Below are positions 17,079 to 25,230 of a DNA stretch of 64,000 nt, piece after piece. The stretch comes from Mycobacterium sp. MFM001. Lineage in GTDB: Bacteria; Actinomycetota; Actinomycetes; Mycobacteriales; Mycobacteriaceae. How positions within the stretch are numbered: position 1 is the stretch's first letter; each line of letters starts with the position of its first letter. The DNA is taken from assembly GCF_003402475.1 (NCBI RefSeq), contig NZ_BFAB01000018.1, forward strand, positions 1 to 64,000, in the 5' to 3' direction. The notes below the pieces were generated by a model, which saw only the letters and a program-made list of their open reading frames with translations, was not told the DNA's origin and did not search any database. Both the position numbers and the translations under genes were made by a program.

Positions 17079-17750
17079 GTGCTTGTGCGGGTAATCCTGG
17101 CGACGATGCTGCTTGCGGGCGGGCTGGTGGCCGCGCCTCTGTCGGTCGCGCGCGCCGACGCGGAGACCTGCCCGCCGGTGTGCGACAAGATTCCCGATTC
17201 CGCGTGGATCCGGCCGCGGGCCGTCCCGCTGAACTCGACCTACCATTGGCCGTCGTTGGCCGGCATCGCGGTGCCGCTGACGGGCGCGACGCCGCGGTTC
17301 CGGTTCGAGGAGCTGTGCGCCACTCCGGAATTCCCGCAAGACACTCGCGACTCGGCGGTCGCTAGCCGGGCAACCGTCGTGAATCCGCAAGGACAATGGC
17401 AGCTGCAGGCGCAGGTGCTGCACTGGCGCGGCGACACGGCGCGGGGCGGCCAAAACGTCTCGTCGGTGTTCAACATCGCCGCGGCTGCGCTGCGTGGCTG
17501 TCAGCTGGGATCGCCGGCGCAGTCGCCGTCGGTCACCGTCGACGGAGCCAATCGGCTGGCCGTGGTGATCAGCGGGCCCGTGATCATGCACACCTACCTC
17601 GTCGCGCACCCGCAGAGCAGCACCATCAGCGAACTCACGCTGTGGTCGTCGACCCCGCCACAGGTACCGTGGCCGGTGATCTCCGACGACCAGGTTCTGG
17701 ACGCGATGACCGCCCCGATCTGCGAGGCGTACATCGCCTCGTGTCCCTGA
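17079..17750 (+). CDS. Exported protein of unknown function (Rv0787-region)
   Basis: A 223-residue protein beginning with a Sec-type signal peptide (VRVILATMLLAGGLVAAPLS, cleavage likely after SVARADA). The mature part contains Cys in ETCPPVCDK, a LCATPEF segment and a C-terminal IASCP, so disulfides are likely. No catalytic motif is recognised. GTG codons at 17079 and 17085 are both possible starts. It is divergent from the lactamase-fold gene and upstream of purS on the same strand, 54 bp away, but purS has its own promoter-like box and ribosome-binding site. Confidence 0.65.
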   Translation: MLVRVILATMLLAGGLVAAPLSVARADAETCPPVCDKIPDSAWIRPRAVPLNSTYHWPSLAGIAVPLTGATPRFRFEELCATPEFPQDTRDSAVASRATVVNPQGQWQLQAQVLHWRGDTARGGQNVSSVFNIAAAALRGCQLGSPAQSPSVTVDGANRLAVVISGPVIMHTYLVAHPQSSTISELTLWSSTPPQVPWPVISDDQVLDAMTAPICEAYIASCP

Positions 17751-17763
17751 TCCGGGGCACCGG

Positions 17764-17769
17764 TAGAGT
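17764..17769 (+). promoter_or_regulatory. -10-like box and strong RBS of purS
   Basis: TAGAGT lies 35 nt before the purS GTG, and GAGGAGGAG lies 6-7 nt before it (17791-17799). Unlike purB, purC and purL, purS is therefore a leadered gene with a normal ribosome-binding site. Confidence 0.45.
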
Positions 17770-17804
17770 TGGCGCCGAGCAAACAGATCTGAGGAGGAGC
17801 GCCG

Positions 17805-18044
17805 GTGGCCCGGGTGGTTGTGCATGTGATGCCCAAGGCCGAGATACTCGACCCGCAGGGGCAGGCGATTGTCGGCGCGTTGGGCCGCCTGGGGCACAGC
17901 GGAATCTCAGATGTGCGCCAGGGCAAGCGATTTGAGTTGGAGGTCGACGACAGCGTCGACGATTCCGAGCTTGCCCAGATTGCCGAATCGCTGTTGGCCA
18001 ACACCGTGATCGAGGACTGGACCGTGAGCCGGGAAGCGACGTGA
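17805..18044 (+). CDS. purS: FGAM synthase subunit PurS
   Basis: Small subunit (79 residues) of the three-protein formylglycinamidine ribonucleotide synthase PurS-PurQ-PurL. The dimer bridges the glutaminase PurQ and the ATP-using PurL. The motif order VVVHVMPKAEILDPQGQAI, then GISDVRQGKRFEL and LLANTVIEDW, is typical. A strong AGGAGGAG precedes the GTG start. The stop overlaps the purQ GTG by 4 nt. PurL is encoded separately at about 26 kb. Confidence 0.93.
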   Translation: MARVVVHVMPKAEILDPQGQAIVGALGRLGHSGISDVRQGKRFELEVDDSVDDSELAQIAESLLANTVIEDWTVSREAT

Positions 18045-18715
18045 CAGCGCGCATCGGGGTCATCACCTTTCCCGGATCGCTCGACGACGTCGACGCAGCG
18101 CGGGCGGTCCGGTTCGTGGGCGCCGAGGTGGTCAACCTGTGGCACGCCGACGCCGAGCTCAAGAGCGTCGACGCCGTCGTGGTGCCCGGTGGGTTCTCCT
18201 ACGGTGACTATCTGCGAGCCGGAGCTATCGCCCGGTTCGCGCCGGTGATGGGCGAAGTAGTCGCCGCCGCGAAGCGCGGTCTCCCAGTTTTGGGTATTTG
18301 CAACGGTTTTCAGGTGCTCTGCGAGGCCGGGCTACTGCCCGGCGCGCTAACCCGTAATGCCGGTTTGCATTTCGTCTGCCGCGACGTGTGGTTGCGGGTG
18401 GAGTCGACGACGACGGCGTGGACGTCGCGCTTCGAGCCGAACGCCGATCTGCTGGTACCGCTGAAGTCCGGCGAAGGCCGCTACGTCGCGTCCGAAAAGG
18501 TGCTCGACGAGCTGGAAGGCGAAGGGCGCGTGGTGTTTCGGTACCACGACAACATCAATGGCTCGCTGCGCAATATCGCCGGAATCAGTTCGGCCAACGG
18601 CCGGGTTGTCGGGCTGATGCCGCATCCCGAGCATGCGATCGAAGCATTGACCGGCCCGTCCGACGACGGGCTGGGCCTGTTCTACTCGGCGCTGGATTCC
18701 GTTCTGGCGGCATAG
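18041..18715 (+). CDS. purQ: FGAM synthase glutaminase subunit PurQ
   Basis: Class I glutamine amidotransferase (224 residues) supplying ammonia to PurL. ITFPGSLDD at the start, VVPGGFSYGDYLRAGA, the nucleophile Cys in LGICNGFQVL (about residue 87) and the His-x-Glu pair in MPHPEHA near residue 193 give the complete triad. It is translationally coupled to purS. The last 131 nt are overlapped on the opposite strand by the C-terminal coding extension of the glycosyltransferase gene. Confidence 0.95.
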   Translation: MTARIGVITFPGSLDDVDAARAVRFVGAEVVNLWHADAELKSVDAVVVPGGFSYGDYLRAGAIARFAPVMGEVVAAAKRGLPVLGICNGFQVLCEAGLLPGALTRNAGLHFVCRDVWLRVESTTTAWTSRFEPNADLLVPLKSGEGRYVASEKVLDELEGEGRVVFRYHDNINGSLRNIAGISSANGRVVGLMPHPEHAIEALTGPSDDGLGLFYSALDSVLAA

Positions 18716-19988
18716 TTTCGCCGGCGATCAATTGGTCAACGATGCCGGCTAAGCCGGCGAAACCGGGAGCTGCGGCCATTTCGGCTGCCACGCGTCGACT
18801 CGCTTGACGGTAGCGTGGCTCATTCAGCACGGCGAGAATATCTCGGCGCAGGGCGCGCGGTGTGGGTCGTTCGCTTCTGATGCGGCGTCCGACGCCAGAC
18901 CATGCGACGCGAGCGCCGACCTCGGGCTTGTCCTCCTTGCCGCCGGTGGCCACAATCGGCACGCCGTAGCGCAAGGCGTACTGGACGCCGCCGTAACCAC
19001 CGTTGGTTACGTAAACCGCTGTGCGGGGCAGTAATTCGTCGTACGGCAGGTACATCGCCGCGCGCGCGTTGGCCGGCAGCGGAGGCAGCGTATCCAGCGG
19101 GCGGCCACCTGTTGCGACCGCCACCAGAACGTCCTCGTCGGCAAGTGCGCGCAGCGCCGGCGCGATCGCTTGCTCATAGTCGGTGTTGGCAACCGTGCCT
19201 TGGGTGACATGGATTACGGGCCGGGTCCCGTCGAGATCGGGCCACCACTCCGGTAGCGGAGCCTGTGAACCGGTGGCGGAAAGCGGCCCGGCGAAGTGAA
19301 GTCTCAAAGGGGCGTCGGACAGGGGATATTCGAACGAGGGAACGCTGAACTGGACGAGCGCGTCGGCCCGGCGCCCCCAATCCGCGAATATGCACGGCAG
19401 ATCGTTGCCGTGCACTTCCCGGTGCAGGTCATTCACGGCCTGGTTTGCGCGCCGTAGCAGTCGGCGATTCAGGGCTGCCAGCACGGCGTTTCGAGGGCGG
19501 TTCAGAAAACGAGTCGGTGGCAACCCCATGCCGAACGGAGCGGTGTCACGGCTCTCGATGCAGAGCGGAACGACCCCACAGGTGACGACCGCCGGGCGCG
19601 CCGGACGCTCCTGCTGGAGCAGGAACGCTGCGCCCACGAAAACAGGTTCGGCTAGCACGGCGTCGGCAGGTCGTTCCGCGAGCGCGGTGATGATCGTGTC
19701 GTACTGCGCCTTGGCGGGCCGGGCAAAGACGTGTTCGATGTCGAAAGCGATTGCCTTGATGCCCTTCAGCCCGGCACGTTCGGGAAAGTCTTGCAAATAG
19801 CTTTCGTCGAAGTCGGCTTCTGCGGGCAGCGGCACATACGTCGCGCCCGTCGCGGTGACCTTGTCGGCGAACCGAGAGCCGGTGATGAAGCGTACGTCGT
19901 CGCCACGCTTGACAAAGTTCTCCGCGACCGCCAGCAGTGGCGTCACATGACCGTGCGCGGGCACGCTGGCGATGATGATCGCTGCCAC
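18585..19988 (-). CDS. GT1/MGT-type glycosyltransferase with C-terminal extension
   Basis: A 467-residue protein of the UDP-glycosyltransferase (GT-B) type. The N-terminal IIIASVPAHGHVTPLLAVAE is the acceptor-domain signature with the catalytic-type His. The C-terminal donor domain has VIHVTQGTVANTDYEQ and TNGGYGGVQYALRYGVPIVATGG, the equivalent of the nucleotide-sugar motif. Such enzymes glycosylate macrolides, flavonoids or lipids. The fold should end near 18715; about 43 further Arg/Pro-rich residues are read antisense to purQ and look like read-through after loss of a stop. GTG 19988 is divergent from a TetR gene with a 47-bp AT-rich spacer, suggesting that the pair is a regulated unit, perhaps for detoxification. 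Confidence 0.8.
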   Translation of the reverse strand: MAAIIIASVPAHGHVTPLLAVAENFVKRGDDVRFITGSRFADKVTATGATYVPLPAEADFDESYLQDFPERAGLKGIKAIAFDIEHVFARPAKAQYDTIITALAERPADAVLAEPVFVGAAFLLQQERPARPAVVTCGVVPLCIESRDTAPFGMGLPPTRFLNRPRNAVLAALNRRLLRRANQAVNDLHREVHGNDLPCIFADWGRRADALVQFSVPSFEYPLSDAPLRLHFAGPLSATGSQAPLPEWWPDLDGTRPVIHVTQGTVANTDYEQAIAPALRALADEDVLVAVATGGRPLDTLPPLPANARAAMYLPYDELLPRTAVYVTNGGYGGVQYALRYGVPIVATGGKEDKPEVGARVAWSGVGRRIRSERPTPRALRRDILAVLNEPRYRQASRRVAAEMAAAPGFAGLAGIVDQLIAGETMPPERNPAPSRTGPARRRTGRSMLRSHARDAASARQPGRWPN

Positions 19989-20035
19989 GGCGTCTCCTTC
20001 GACGCGCTGATTTGTATCAGGTAGTATTCATTACT

Positions 20036-20704
20036 GTGTCACCCAAGTCAATATCCCGCGGAACACCCCGTGCGTATCGCTCCGAGCTGCGTAAGCAGCA
20101 GGCGGAGTCGACGCGGTCGCGGGTGGTGGCAACCGCGGCCGAGTTGTTCGCTGCTGACGGCTACGCGCGTACGACCTTGGCGAAAATCGCCGAGGCCGCC
20201 GGTGTATCCGCCGAAACAGTACAGACCCAAGGGCCCAAGGCCGCTCTCCTGATCGCGGCCATCGAATACGCCGCGTTCGGCGTAACCGGCGAAAAGAGCA
20301 TTCTCAATCTGGACGTAGGCCGCACACTCATGGCGATCGAGGGTTGCCAGGAGGCGGTGGACTTCCTCGTTGCGGCCCAAACCGATGTGCACCAGCGCAC
20401 CGCGCAACTGGCCTTGGCGCTAATCGGCGGTGCCGGCGCCGATCCCGAATTGGATAAATACCTCAACGAGATACTCGCGAACATCAACTTGCAGAGCCGC
20501 GGGATCCTGGGGTCCTTCCGCGATCGCGGCTGGTTGCGTGATGATGTTCCCTTCGACGAGATCGTCGAAACCGCGGTGGTGCTGTGCAGCGTCGACACCT
20601 ACTTGCGGATCGTCCACCGCGACGGGTGGAGCGTGGATACCTATCGAAAGTGGCTGCGGCGCATGCTGAGTGAAGCGGTATTCGCTAAGTCAGAAGCAAC
20701 GTAA
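20036..20704 (+). CDS. TetR-family regulator divergent from glycosyltransferase
   Basis: A 222-residue regulator. The helix-turn-helix lies at about residues 23-65 (VATAAELFAADGYARTTLA, then IAEAAGVSAETVQTQG). The C-terminal domain resembles the TetR_C family common in mycobacteria. GTG 20036 is chosen over an upstream codon at 20012 because TAGTAT ends 8 nt before it, which fits a leaderless transcript. The 47-bp divergent spacer is AT-rich for this genome and probably holds both promoters; I see no clean palindrome. The likely target is the adjacent glycosyltransferase gene. Confidence 0.8.
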   Translation: MSPKSISRGTPRAYRSELRKQQAESTRSRVVATAAELFAADGYARTTLAKIAEAAGVSAETVQTQGPKAALLIAAIEYAAFGVTGEKSILNLDVGRTLMAIEGCQEAVDFLVAAQTDVHQRTAQLALALIGGAGADPELDKYLNEILANINLQSRGILGSFRDRGWLRDDVPFDEIVETAVVLCSVDTYLRIVHRDGWSVDTYRKWLRRMLSEAVFAKSEAT

Positions 20705-20714
20705 CGACGGAAAA

Positions 20715-20772
20715 CGAGCGTGCGCAAACACGGTCGAAACCGCGGCGTGGCGACCGGGGACGCGCACGCTCG
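20715..20772. terminator. Long hairpin between convergent TetR and encapsulin genes
   Basis: CGAGCGTGCGC at 20715-20725 pairs perfectly with 20762-20772. Inside, CGGTCG (20731-20736) pairs with CGACCG (20751-20756). The element fills the gap between two convergent genes and is a likely bidirectional terminator. It differs in sequence from the hairpins at 5 and 16351. Confidence 0.6.
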
Positions 20773-20787
20773 CGCCAAGCGAAGGGA

Positions 20788-21585
20788 CTACGTCCCTAAG
20801 CAGACTGAGGCTTCGGCGGTGTAGCACAGGAACGTCAAGGTTTCCTGCATGTACAACTGCACGGTGTCGGCGTCGTGGGACAGGTAACCGATCGCCACGT
20901 CGGTGCCCAACTGTAAGTCGAAATCACCACCGCGAGTAGTCAATACGAACGCGCCGTCGATTGCAGGCGCCCAGATGATGTCGCCGTCGACCAGCCGGTG
21001 CAGGTGCTCGCGGATCGGGTAGCCGTGTTCGGTGGTCTCGCTGACCTTCGTGTATGCGTCGGCTGACAGCAGCACCGAATACGGGCCGTCGACACCGGCC
21101 AGGCGCAGGCCCGACAGCGCCTGGGTGATCACGTCGGGGAAGTCGCGGGCATCCTCGGGCAGGGTCAGCGCCGGGTTGGAGCTGGCGCTTCGGATACCTT
21201 CGATCGACGCCGCCGGATAGCCCTCGAAGATCGCCCGGTCTTCCACGAACGCCAGCTTCTTCGCAGCCGTCTTCACGGGATCCCAGTCGGCGTCTTGGGC
21301 GCCGCGCTCCACGTCGTCGATCTCCGCGCGCGACAAGGTGAACGGAACCCGCAGTCGTACAAGCGGTTTGCTGGCCCGCAGGTGCGCCTCCACCCCGTCG
21401 GTGGGCGCCTTCACGTCCTCCAGCCGGCCGGTGCCGACGGCCGCCGCCGTCGGTCCGCCCGGCTCGCTGACGTCGACCACCCGGCGCCCCGCGATATGAC
21501 GCTTGAACGTCCGCGTCGCCTCCAATTCGATTTCGGCCCAAGCGGCTTCGGTGATCGGCGCCAGCTCGCGGTAGAGGTTGTTCAT
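20788..21585 (-). CDS. enc: Encapsulin shell protein (Cfp29/Rv0798c-like)
   Basis: HK97-fold capsid protein of 265 residues that self-assembles into a nanocompartment. The N-terminal MNNLYRELAPITEAAWAEIE, the E-loop region around EVEAHLRASKPLVRLRVPF and the C-terminal DTVQLYMQETLTF are encapsulin hallmarks. The start ATG overlaps the stop of the DyP gene upstream (ATGA), so shell and cargo are translationally coupled. M. tuberculosis Cfp29 (Rv0798c) is known to encapsulate the DyP peroxidase and has been found in culture filtrate. The C-terminus ends in SVCLGT, and the shell carries Cys residues here and in FLCYTA, which could affect cross-linking. Confidence 0.93.
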   Translation of the reverse strand: MNNLYRELAPITEAAWAEIELEATRTFKRHIAGRRVVDVSEPGGPTAAAVGTGRLEDVKAPTDGVEAHLRASKPLVRLRVPFTLSRAEIDDVERGAQDADWDPVKTAAKKLAFVEDRAIFEGYPAASIEGIRSASSNPALTLPEDARDFPDVITQALSGLRLAGVDGPYSVLLSADAYTKVSETTEHGYPIREHLHRLVDGDIIWAPAIDGAFVLTTRGGDFDLQLGTDVAIGYLSHDADTVQLYMQETLTFLCYTAEASVCLGT

Positions 21586-22595
21586 TGCGGGTTTCCTTTC
21601 AGACTGCCGATCGCCAATGATCCGTCTTCCGATCCGGAATCCAACGCCGGAGCCGCGGCACCCGGCAGTGGCGGCGGATCGTCGAGGAAGTCGACGATAG
21701 GGGAGAAGAACATTCCGCCGGTGATCGCGGTGGAGAAGTCCAGGATGCGGTCGGTGTTGCCCGGTGGATCGCCGAGGAACATGTTGCGCAGCATCTGTTC
21801 GGTGACGCCCGGGCTCCGCGAATAGCCAATGTAATACGTGCCGTATTCGCCCTTGCCGACCTCGCCGAACGGCATGTTGTGCCGCACGATTTTGAGTTCG
21901 TTGCCCTCGTCGTCTTCGACCTTGTTCAGCGTCAGGTGCGAGTTGGCCGGCTTGTCGTCGTCGTCGAATTCGATGTCTTCCAGCTTAGTTCGGCCGAACG
22001 CTCGCTCCTGCTCGGTGACCGACAACGAATTCCAGCCCGCCATGTCGTGCACGTACTTCTGCACGTGCACATAGCATCCGCCGGCGAAGTCAGGATCCTC
22101 GTCGCCGATCTGCGTCGAGCTGAGCGCCAACGGGCCGTCGGGATTCTCGGTGCCGTCGACGAATCCGAGCAGATCGCGGTTGTCGAAGAACCGGAAGCCG
22201 TGCACCTCGTCGACAACCGTCACCGCGCCGGCCATCGCGTCGATCAGCCGCGTCGCCAGCTCGAAACAGACATCCATGGTCTCGGCCCGGATATGGAACA
22301 ACACGTCGCCCGGTGTGGCCGGAGCGACGTGTCGTGGGCCGCGCAGTTCGATGAACGGATGCAGTTCAGCGGGCCGCGGACCCGCGAACAATCGGTCCCA
22401 GGCATCGGATCCGATCGAGGTGATCACCGACAGACGTTTTGCCGGATCGCGGAATCCGATGGCGCGCACCAGCCCGGAGATGTCCGTCAGCGCGTCGTGC
22501 ACGGCCTCCTCGCCGCCCTCGTTGATGGTGACCACAAGAAAGATCGCGGCCGGCGTCAACGGAGCAAGAACCGGTTGCGGCTGCACGTCGGGCAC
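21582..22595 (-). CDS. dyp: Encapsulated DyP-type haem peroxidase (Rv0799c-like)
   Basis: Dye-decolourising peroxidase of 337 residues, the cargo of the adjacent encapsulin. The GFVDGTENP motif (about 147-155) carries the distal Asp, and FDNRDL and GTYYIGYSR are further family blocks; a conserved His serves as haem ligand. The C-terminus has the cargo-loading peptide, here DGSLAIGSLKG, close to the SLGIGSLKG-type consensus of encapsulin cargo proteins, after a flexible Pro/Ala-rich linker. GTG 22595 gives the length and N-terminus expected from Rv0799c; a longer frame to 22679 overlaps pepC. Role: peroxide or oxidative-stress defence inside the compartment. Confidence 0.92.
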   Translation of the reverse strand: MPDVQPQPVLAPLTPAAIFLVVTINEGGEEAVHDALTDISGLVRAIGFRDPAKRLSVITSIGSDAWDRLFAGPRPAELHPFIELRGPRHVAPATPGDVLFHIRAETMDVCFELATRLIDAMAGAVTVVDEVHGFRFFDNRDLLGFVDGTENPDGPLALSSTQIGDEDPDFAGGCYVHVQKYVHDMAGWNSLSVTEQERAFGRTKLEDIEFDDDDKPANSHLTLNKVEDDEGNELKIVRHNMPFGEVGKGEYGTYYIGYSRSPGVTEQMLRNMFLGDPPGNTDRILDFSTAITGGMFFSPIVDFLDDPPPLPGAAAPALDSGSEDGSLAIGSLKGNPQ

Positions 22596-22644
22596 GGGTT
22601 CGACCCTAACGTCCCGGCCGGTGCCGTGATGAAAGGATGGGAAC

Positions 22645-23886
22645 ATGGCGGCGACGGCACCAGGGCTGTGCGAATTCATCGACGCGTCGCCGTCGCCGTT
22701 TCACGTCTGCGCGACCGTCGCCGAACGGCTGCGCGCAGCCGGTTACACCGAGCTGGCGGAGAACGACCAATGGCCGCGCGAGGGCGGCCGCTACTTCACC
22801 ATCCGGGCCGGCTCGCTGGTGGCCTGGAACAGCGCCGCCGACGGCCCGTTTCGCATTGTCGGCGGCCACACCGACAGCCCCAATCTGCGGGTCAAGCAAC
22901 ACCCCGACCGTCAGGTCGCCGGATGGCAGATGGTGGCGCTGCAGCCCTACGGCGGCGCCTGGCTGAACTCGTGGCTGGACCGGGACCTGGGGATCAGCGG
23001 GCGGCTGTCGACAAGCGACGGCACTCACCGGCTGGTCCGCATCGACCAGCCGATCCTGCGGGTCCCGCAGCTGGCCATCCATCTGGCCGAGGACCGCAAG
23101 TCGGTGACGCTCGACCCTCAGCGTCACGTCAACGCGGTGTGGGCGACGGGTGAGACGGGCTCGTTTCTCGACTACGTCGCCGAGCAGGCCGGTGTCGATC
23201 CCGGCGAGGTTCTCGGCTTCGACCTGATGACCCACGATCTGACGCCCTCGACGCTGTCGGACCTGAACGGCGCGTTGCTCAGCGCGCCGCGGCTGGACAA
23301 CCAGGCCACCTGCTACGCGGCGACCGAAGCTTTCCTGGCCGCGCAGCCGAGCGGATATCTGCCGGTGCTGGCGCTGTTCGACCACGAGGAGGTCGGCTCG
23401 ACGTCCGATCACGGCGCCAACTCCGAACTGCTGCTGACGGCGCTGGAACGAATCGTGCTGGCGGGCGGCGGCGGTCGCGAAGACTTCCTGCGCCGACTGC
23501 CCGGATCGATGGTTGCCTCCGGCGACATGGCCCACGCCACGCATCCCAACTACCCGGACCGGCACGAACCCGGCCATCAGATCGCCGTCAACGCCGGGCC
23601 CGTCCTCAAGGTGCAGCCCAACCTGCGCTATGCCACCGACGGCCGCACCGCCGCGGCGTTCGCCCTGGCCTGCCGGCAAGCGGGTGTCTCGCTACAGCGT
23701 TACGAGCATCGGGCCGACCTGCCCTGCGGCTCCACGATCGGCCCGATGACCTCGGCGCGGACCGGCATCCCGACCGTCGACGTCGGGGCCGCCCAGCTGG
23801 CCATGCACTCAGCGCGGGAGCTGATGGGCGCCCACGACGTCGCCGCCTACGCGGCGGCGCTGCAGGCGTTCCTCGCGCCGCGGTAG
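22645..23886 (+). CDS. pepC: M18-family aminopeptidase PepC
   Basis: Cytosolic binuclear-metal aminopeptidase of 413 residues, related to aspartyl aminopeptidases. Metal-ligand blocks are visible: GGHTDSPNLRVK (His-x-Asp), SAPRLDNQATC (Asp), LFDHEEVGS (catalytic Glu and metal Glu), SGDMAHATHPNYP (Asp) and IDVGA-like VDVGAAQLAMHS with the last His. It removes N-terminal residues, preferring acidic ones in the family. It is divergent from the DyP gene with a 49-bp gap, as Rv0800 is from Rv0799c. Confidence 0.92.
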   Translation: MAATAPGLCEFIDASPSPFHVCATVAERLRAAGYTELAENDQWPREGGRYFTIRAGSLVAWNSAADGPFRIVGGHTDSPNLRVKQHPDRQVAGWQMVALQPYGGAWLNSWLDRDLGISGRLSTSDGTHRLVRIDQPILRVPQLAIHLAEDRKSVTLDPQRHVNAVWATGETGSFLDYVAEQAGVDPGEVLGFDLMTHDLTPSTLSDLNGALLSAPRLDNQATCYAATEAFLAAQPSGYLPVLALFDHEEVGSTSDHGANSELLLTALERIVLAGGGGREDFLRRLPGSMVASGDMAHATHPNYPDRHEPGHQIAVNAGPVLKVQPNLRYATDGRTAAAFALACRQAGVSLQRYEHRADLPCGSTIGPMTSARTGIPTVDVGAAQLAMHSARELMGAHDVAAYAAALQAFLAPR

Positions 23887-23890
23887 CCGC

Positions 23891-24283
23891 TCACCGCTGG
23901 TTCACGGGTGCGTAGCGGATGACGTTCTCCACGACCTTGCCGTCGCGGCTGCGGACCCGGTCGAGCCCGCGGATCGTGAACGGTCCGGCCGGGCCGGTGC
24001 CTTCGCCGACGTAGTGCAGGAACACCAGCTGCTCGCCCGCGGCGGCGCCGGGGACCGTCGCGCTGTCGACGAGCTCGAGCCGCAAATCCGGCGCCGTCGC
24101 CAGCAGTTCGGCGATCTTCGCCGTGTAGGCGTCGACGCCTCGGACCGGCTCCGGGTCGTCGGGCCAGTAGCCGACGATGTCGTCGGCCAGCACGTTCACC
24201 CCGCCGGACAGATCCGGCGCGGCCCAAAACCTGGCCCACAGCTCGGCACTGAACGTCGGGGTGGCGGACTGAATGTCGGTCAT
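23891..24283 (-). CDS. SnoaL/NTF2-like protein
   Basis: A 130-residue protein with the alpha+beta barrel pattern of SnoaL-like polyketide cyclases and limonene-epoxide-hydrolase relatives. Visible features are FWAAPDLSGGVNVLADDIVGYWP, then VRGVDAYTAKIAELL and a C-terminal GLDRVRSRDGKVVENVIRYAP, which lines the pocket in this fold. Such proteins act as small-molecule isomerases or hydrolases, or have no known activity. ATG 24283 has GGAGGAAG just upstream. It is divergent from an XRE regulator gene 126 bp away, which probably controls it. Confidence 0.72.
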   Translation of the reverse strand: MTDIQSATPTFSAELWARFWAAPDLSGGVNVLADDIVGYWPDDPEPVRGVDAYTAKIAELLATAPDLRLELVDSATVPGAAAGEQLVFLHYVGEGTGPAGPFTIRGLDRVRSRDGKVVENVIRYAPVNQR

Positions 24284-24397
24284 GGCTTCCTCCAAGGGAT
24301 CCGGCGCTCCGGTGGAGCGCGTCGTATCGAGCGTGCGTCGACGGGCTGCGGCCGCACAATTACCTGCGAGGTCATCGCCCCGGTGCGACGACATGGT

Positions 24398-24403
24398 TAG
24401 CGT
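24398..24403 (+). promoter_or_regulatory. -10 box of the XRE regulator, leaderless arrangement
   Basis: TAGCGT is followed by 6 nt and the GTG start at 24410. No Shine-Dalgarno sequence is present. Confidence 0.5.
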
Positions 24404-24409
24404 TTCCTT

Positions 24410-25216
24410 GTGACCGACGCGACGGTTGGTGTGTTGCTGCGTGAATGGCGGGCGCGCCGTCGGGTAAGCCAGCTGGACCTCTCGCTGAGTGTCGGCGTGT
24501 CGGCACGACATCTGAGCTTCGTCGAGACCGGGCGCTCCCGGCCCAGCCCCGAGATGGTGCTGGCGCTGGCGGACGGCCTGGACATCCCGCTGCGAGAGCG
24601 CAACACGCTGCTGCTCGCCGCCGGCTACGCCCCGCGCTACCCATCGCGGCCGCTGGCCGACGACGCGCTCATCCCGGCTCGCGCCGCGGTGCAGCGGCTT
24701 CTCGCTGCGCACGACCCGTACCCGGGCGTGGTGATCGACCGGTGCTGGAACATCCTTGAGGCCAACGCCGCGGCGGCCGCGCTCACCGCCGGCGTGCCCG
24801 AGAGCTTGCTCGGACCGCCGGTCAACGTGTACCGGCTGTGCCTGCACCCCGATGGCCTTGCCGGCCGGACCCTGAATTTCACCGAATGGGCGGGCTATCT
24901 GCTCCAGCAGCTTCGCCGCACGATCGCGCTTACCGGCGACCCGGAATTGCAGGCACTCGACGCGGAGGTCCGCGCATACCCCGGTGTCGCCGCCCTGGCG
25001 GGGCGGAACACAGCGCCGGATACGACGTCGCTGCTTGTCCCGTTTGAACTCGCGGTTGATGGCGGGCAACGGCTTTCGATGTTCACCACGTTGACGACGT
25101 TCGGAACACCGCTCGACGTCACCCTCGCCGAGCTTGCGGTCGAGTTGTTCTACCCGGCCGATACCGAAAGCGCCGAATTGTTGCGCACAAGTGGGTCCGT
25201 CAGCTCGGCCGGGTGA
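24410..25216 (+). CDS. XRE-family regulator with MmyB-like ligand-binding domain
   Basis: A 268-residue transcription factor. The N-terminal HTH_31/XRE domain (about 1-65) reads LLREWRARRRVSQLDLSLSV then VSARHLSFVETGRSRPSPEM. The rest matches the MmyB-type ligand-binding domain (PAS-like), with VIDRCWNILEANAAAAAL and FTEWAGYLLQQLR. Members of this actinobacterial group often lie next to, and control, a short-chain reductase or SnoaL-like gene. Here the divergent neighbour is the SnoaL-like gene at 23891-24283. The ligand is unknown. Confidence 0.85.
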   Translation: MTDATVGVLLREWRARRRVSQLDLSLSVGVSARHLSFVETGRSRPSPEMVLALADGLDIPLRERNTLLLAAGYAPRYPSRPLADDALIPARAAVQRLLAAHDPYPGVVIDRCWNILEANAAAAALTAGVPESLLGPPVNVYRLCLHPDGLAGRTLNFTEWAGYLLQQLRRTIALTGDPELQALDAEVRAYPGVAALAGRNTAPDTTSLLVPFELAVDGGQRLSMFTTLTTFGTPLDVTLAELAVELFYPADTESAELLRTSGSVSSAG

Positions 25217-25230
25217 GTACGGTCGCGGCT

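Noticed and set aside
19989..20035. Palindromic operator in the glycosyltransferase/TetR spacer
   Set aside because: TGTATCAGGTAGTATTCA looks symmetrical at first but matches its complement at too few positions. The spacer is noted only as AT-rich.
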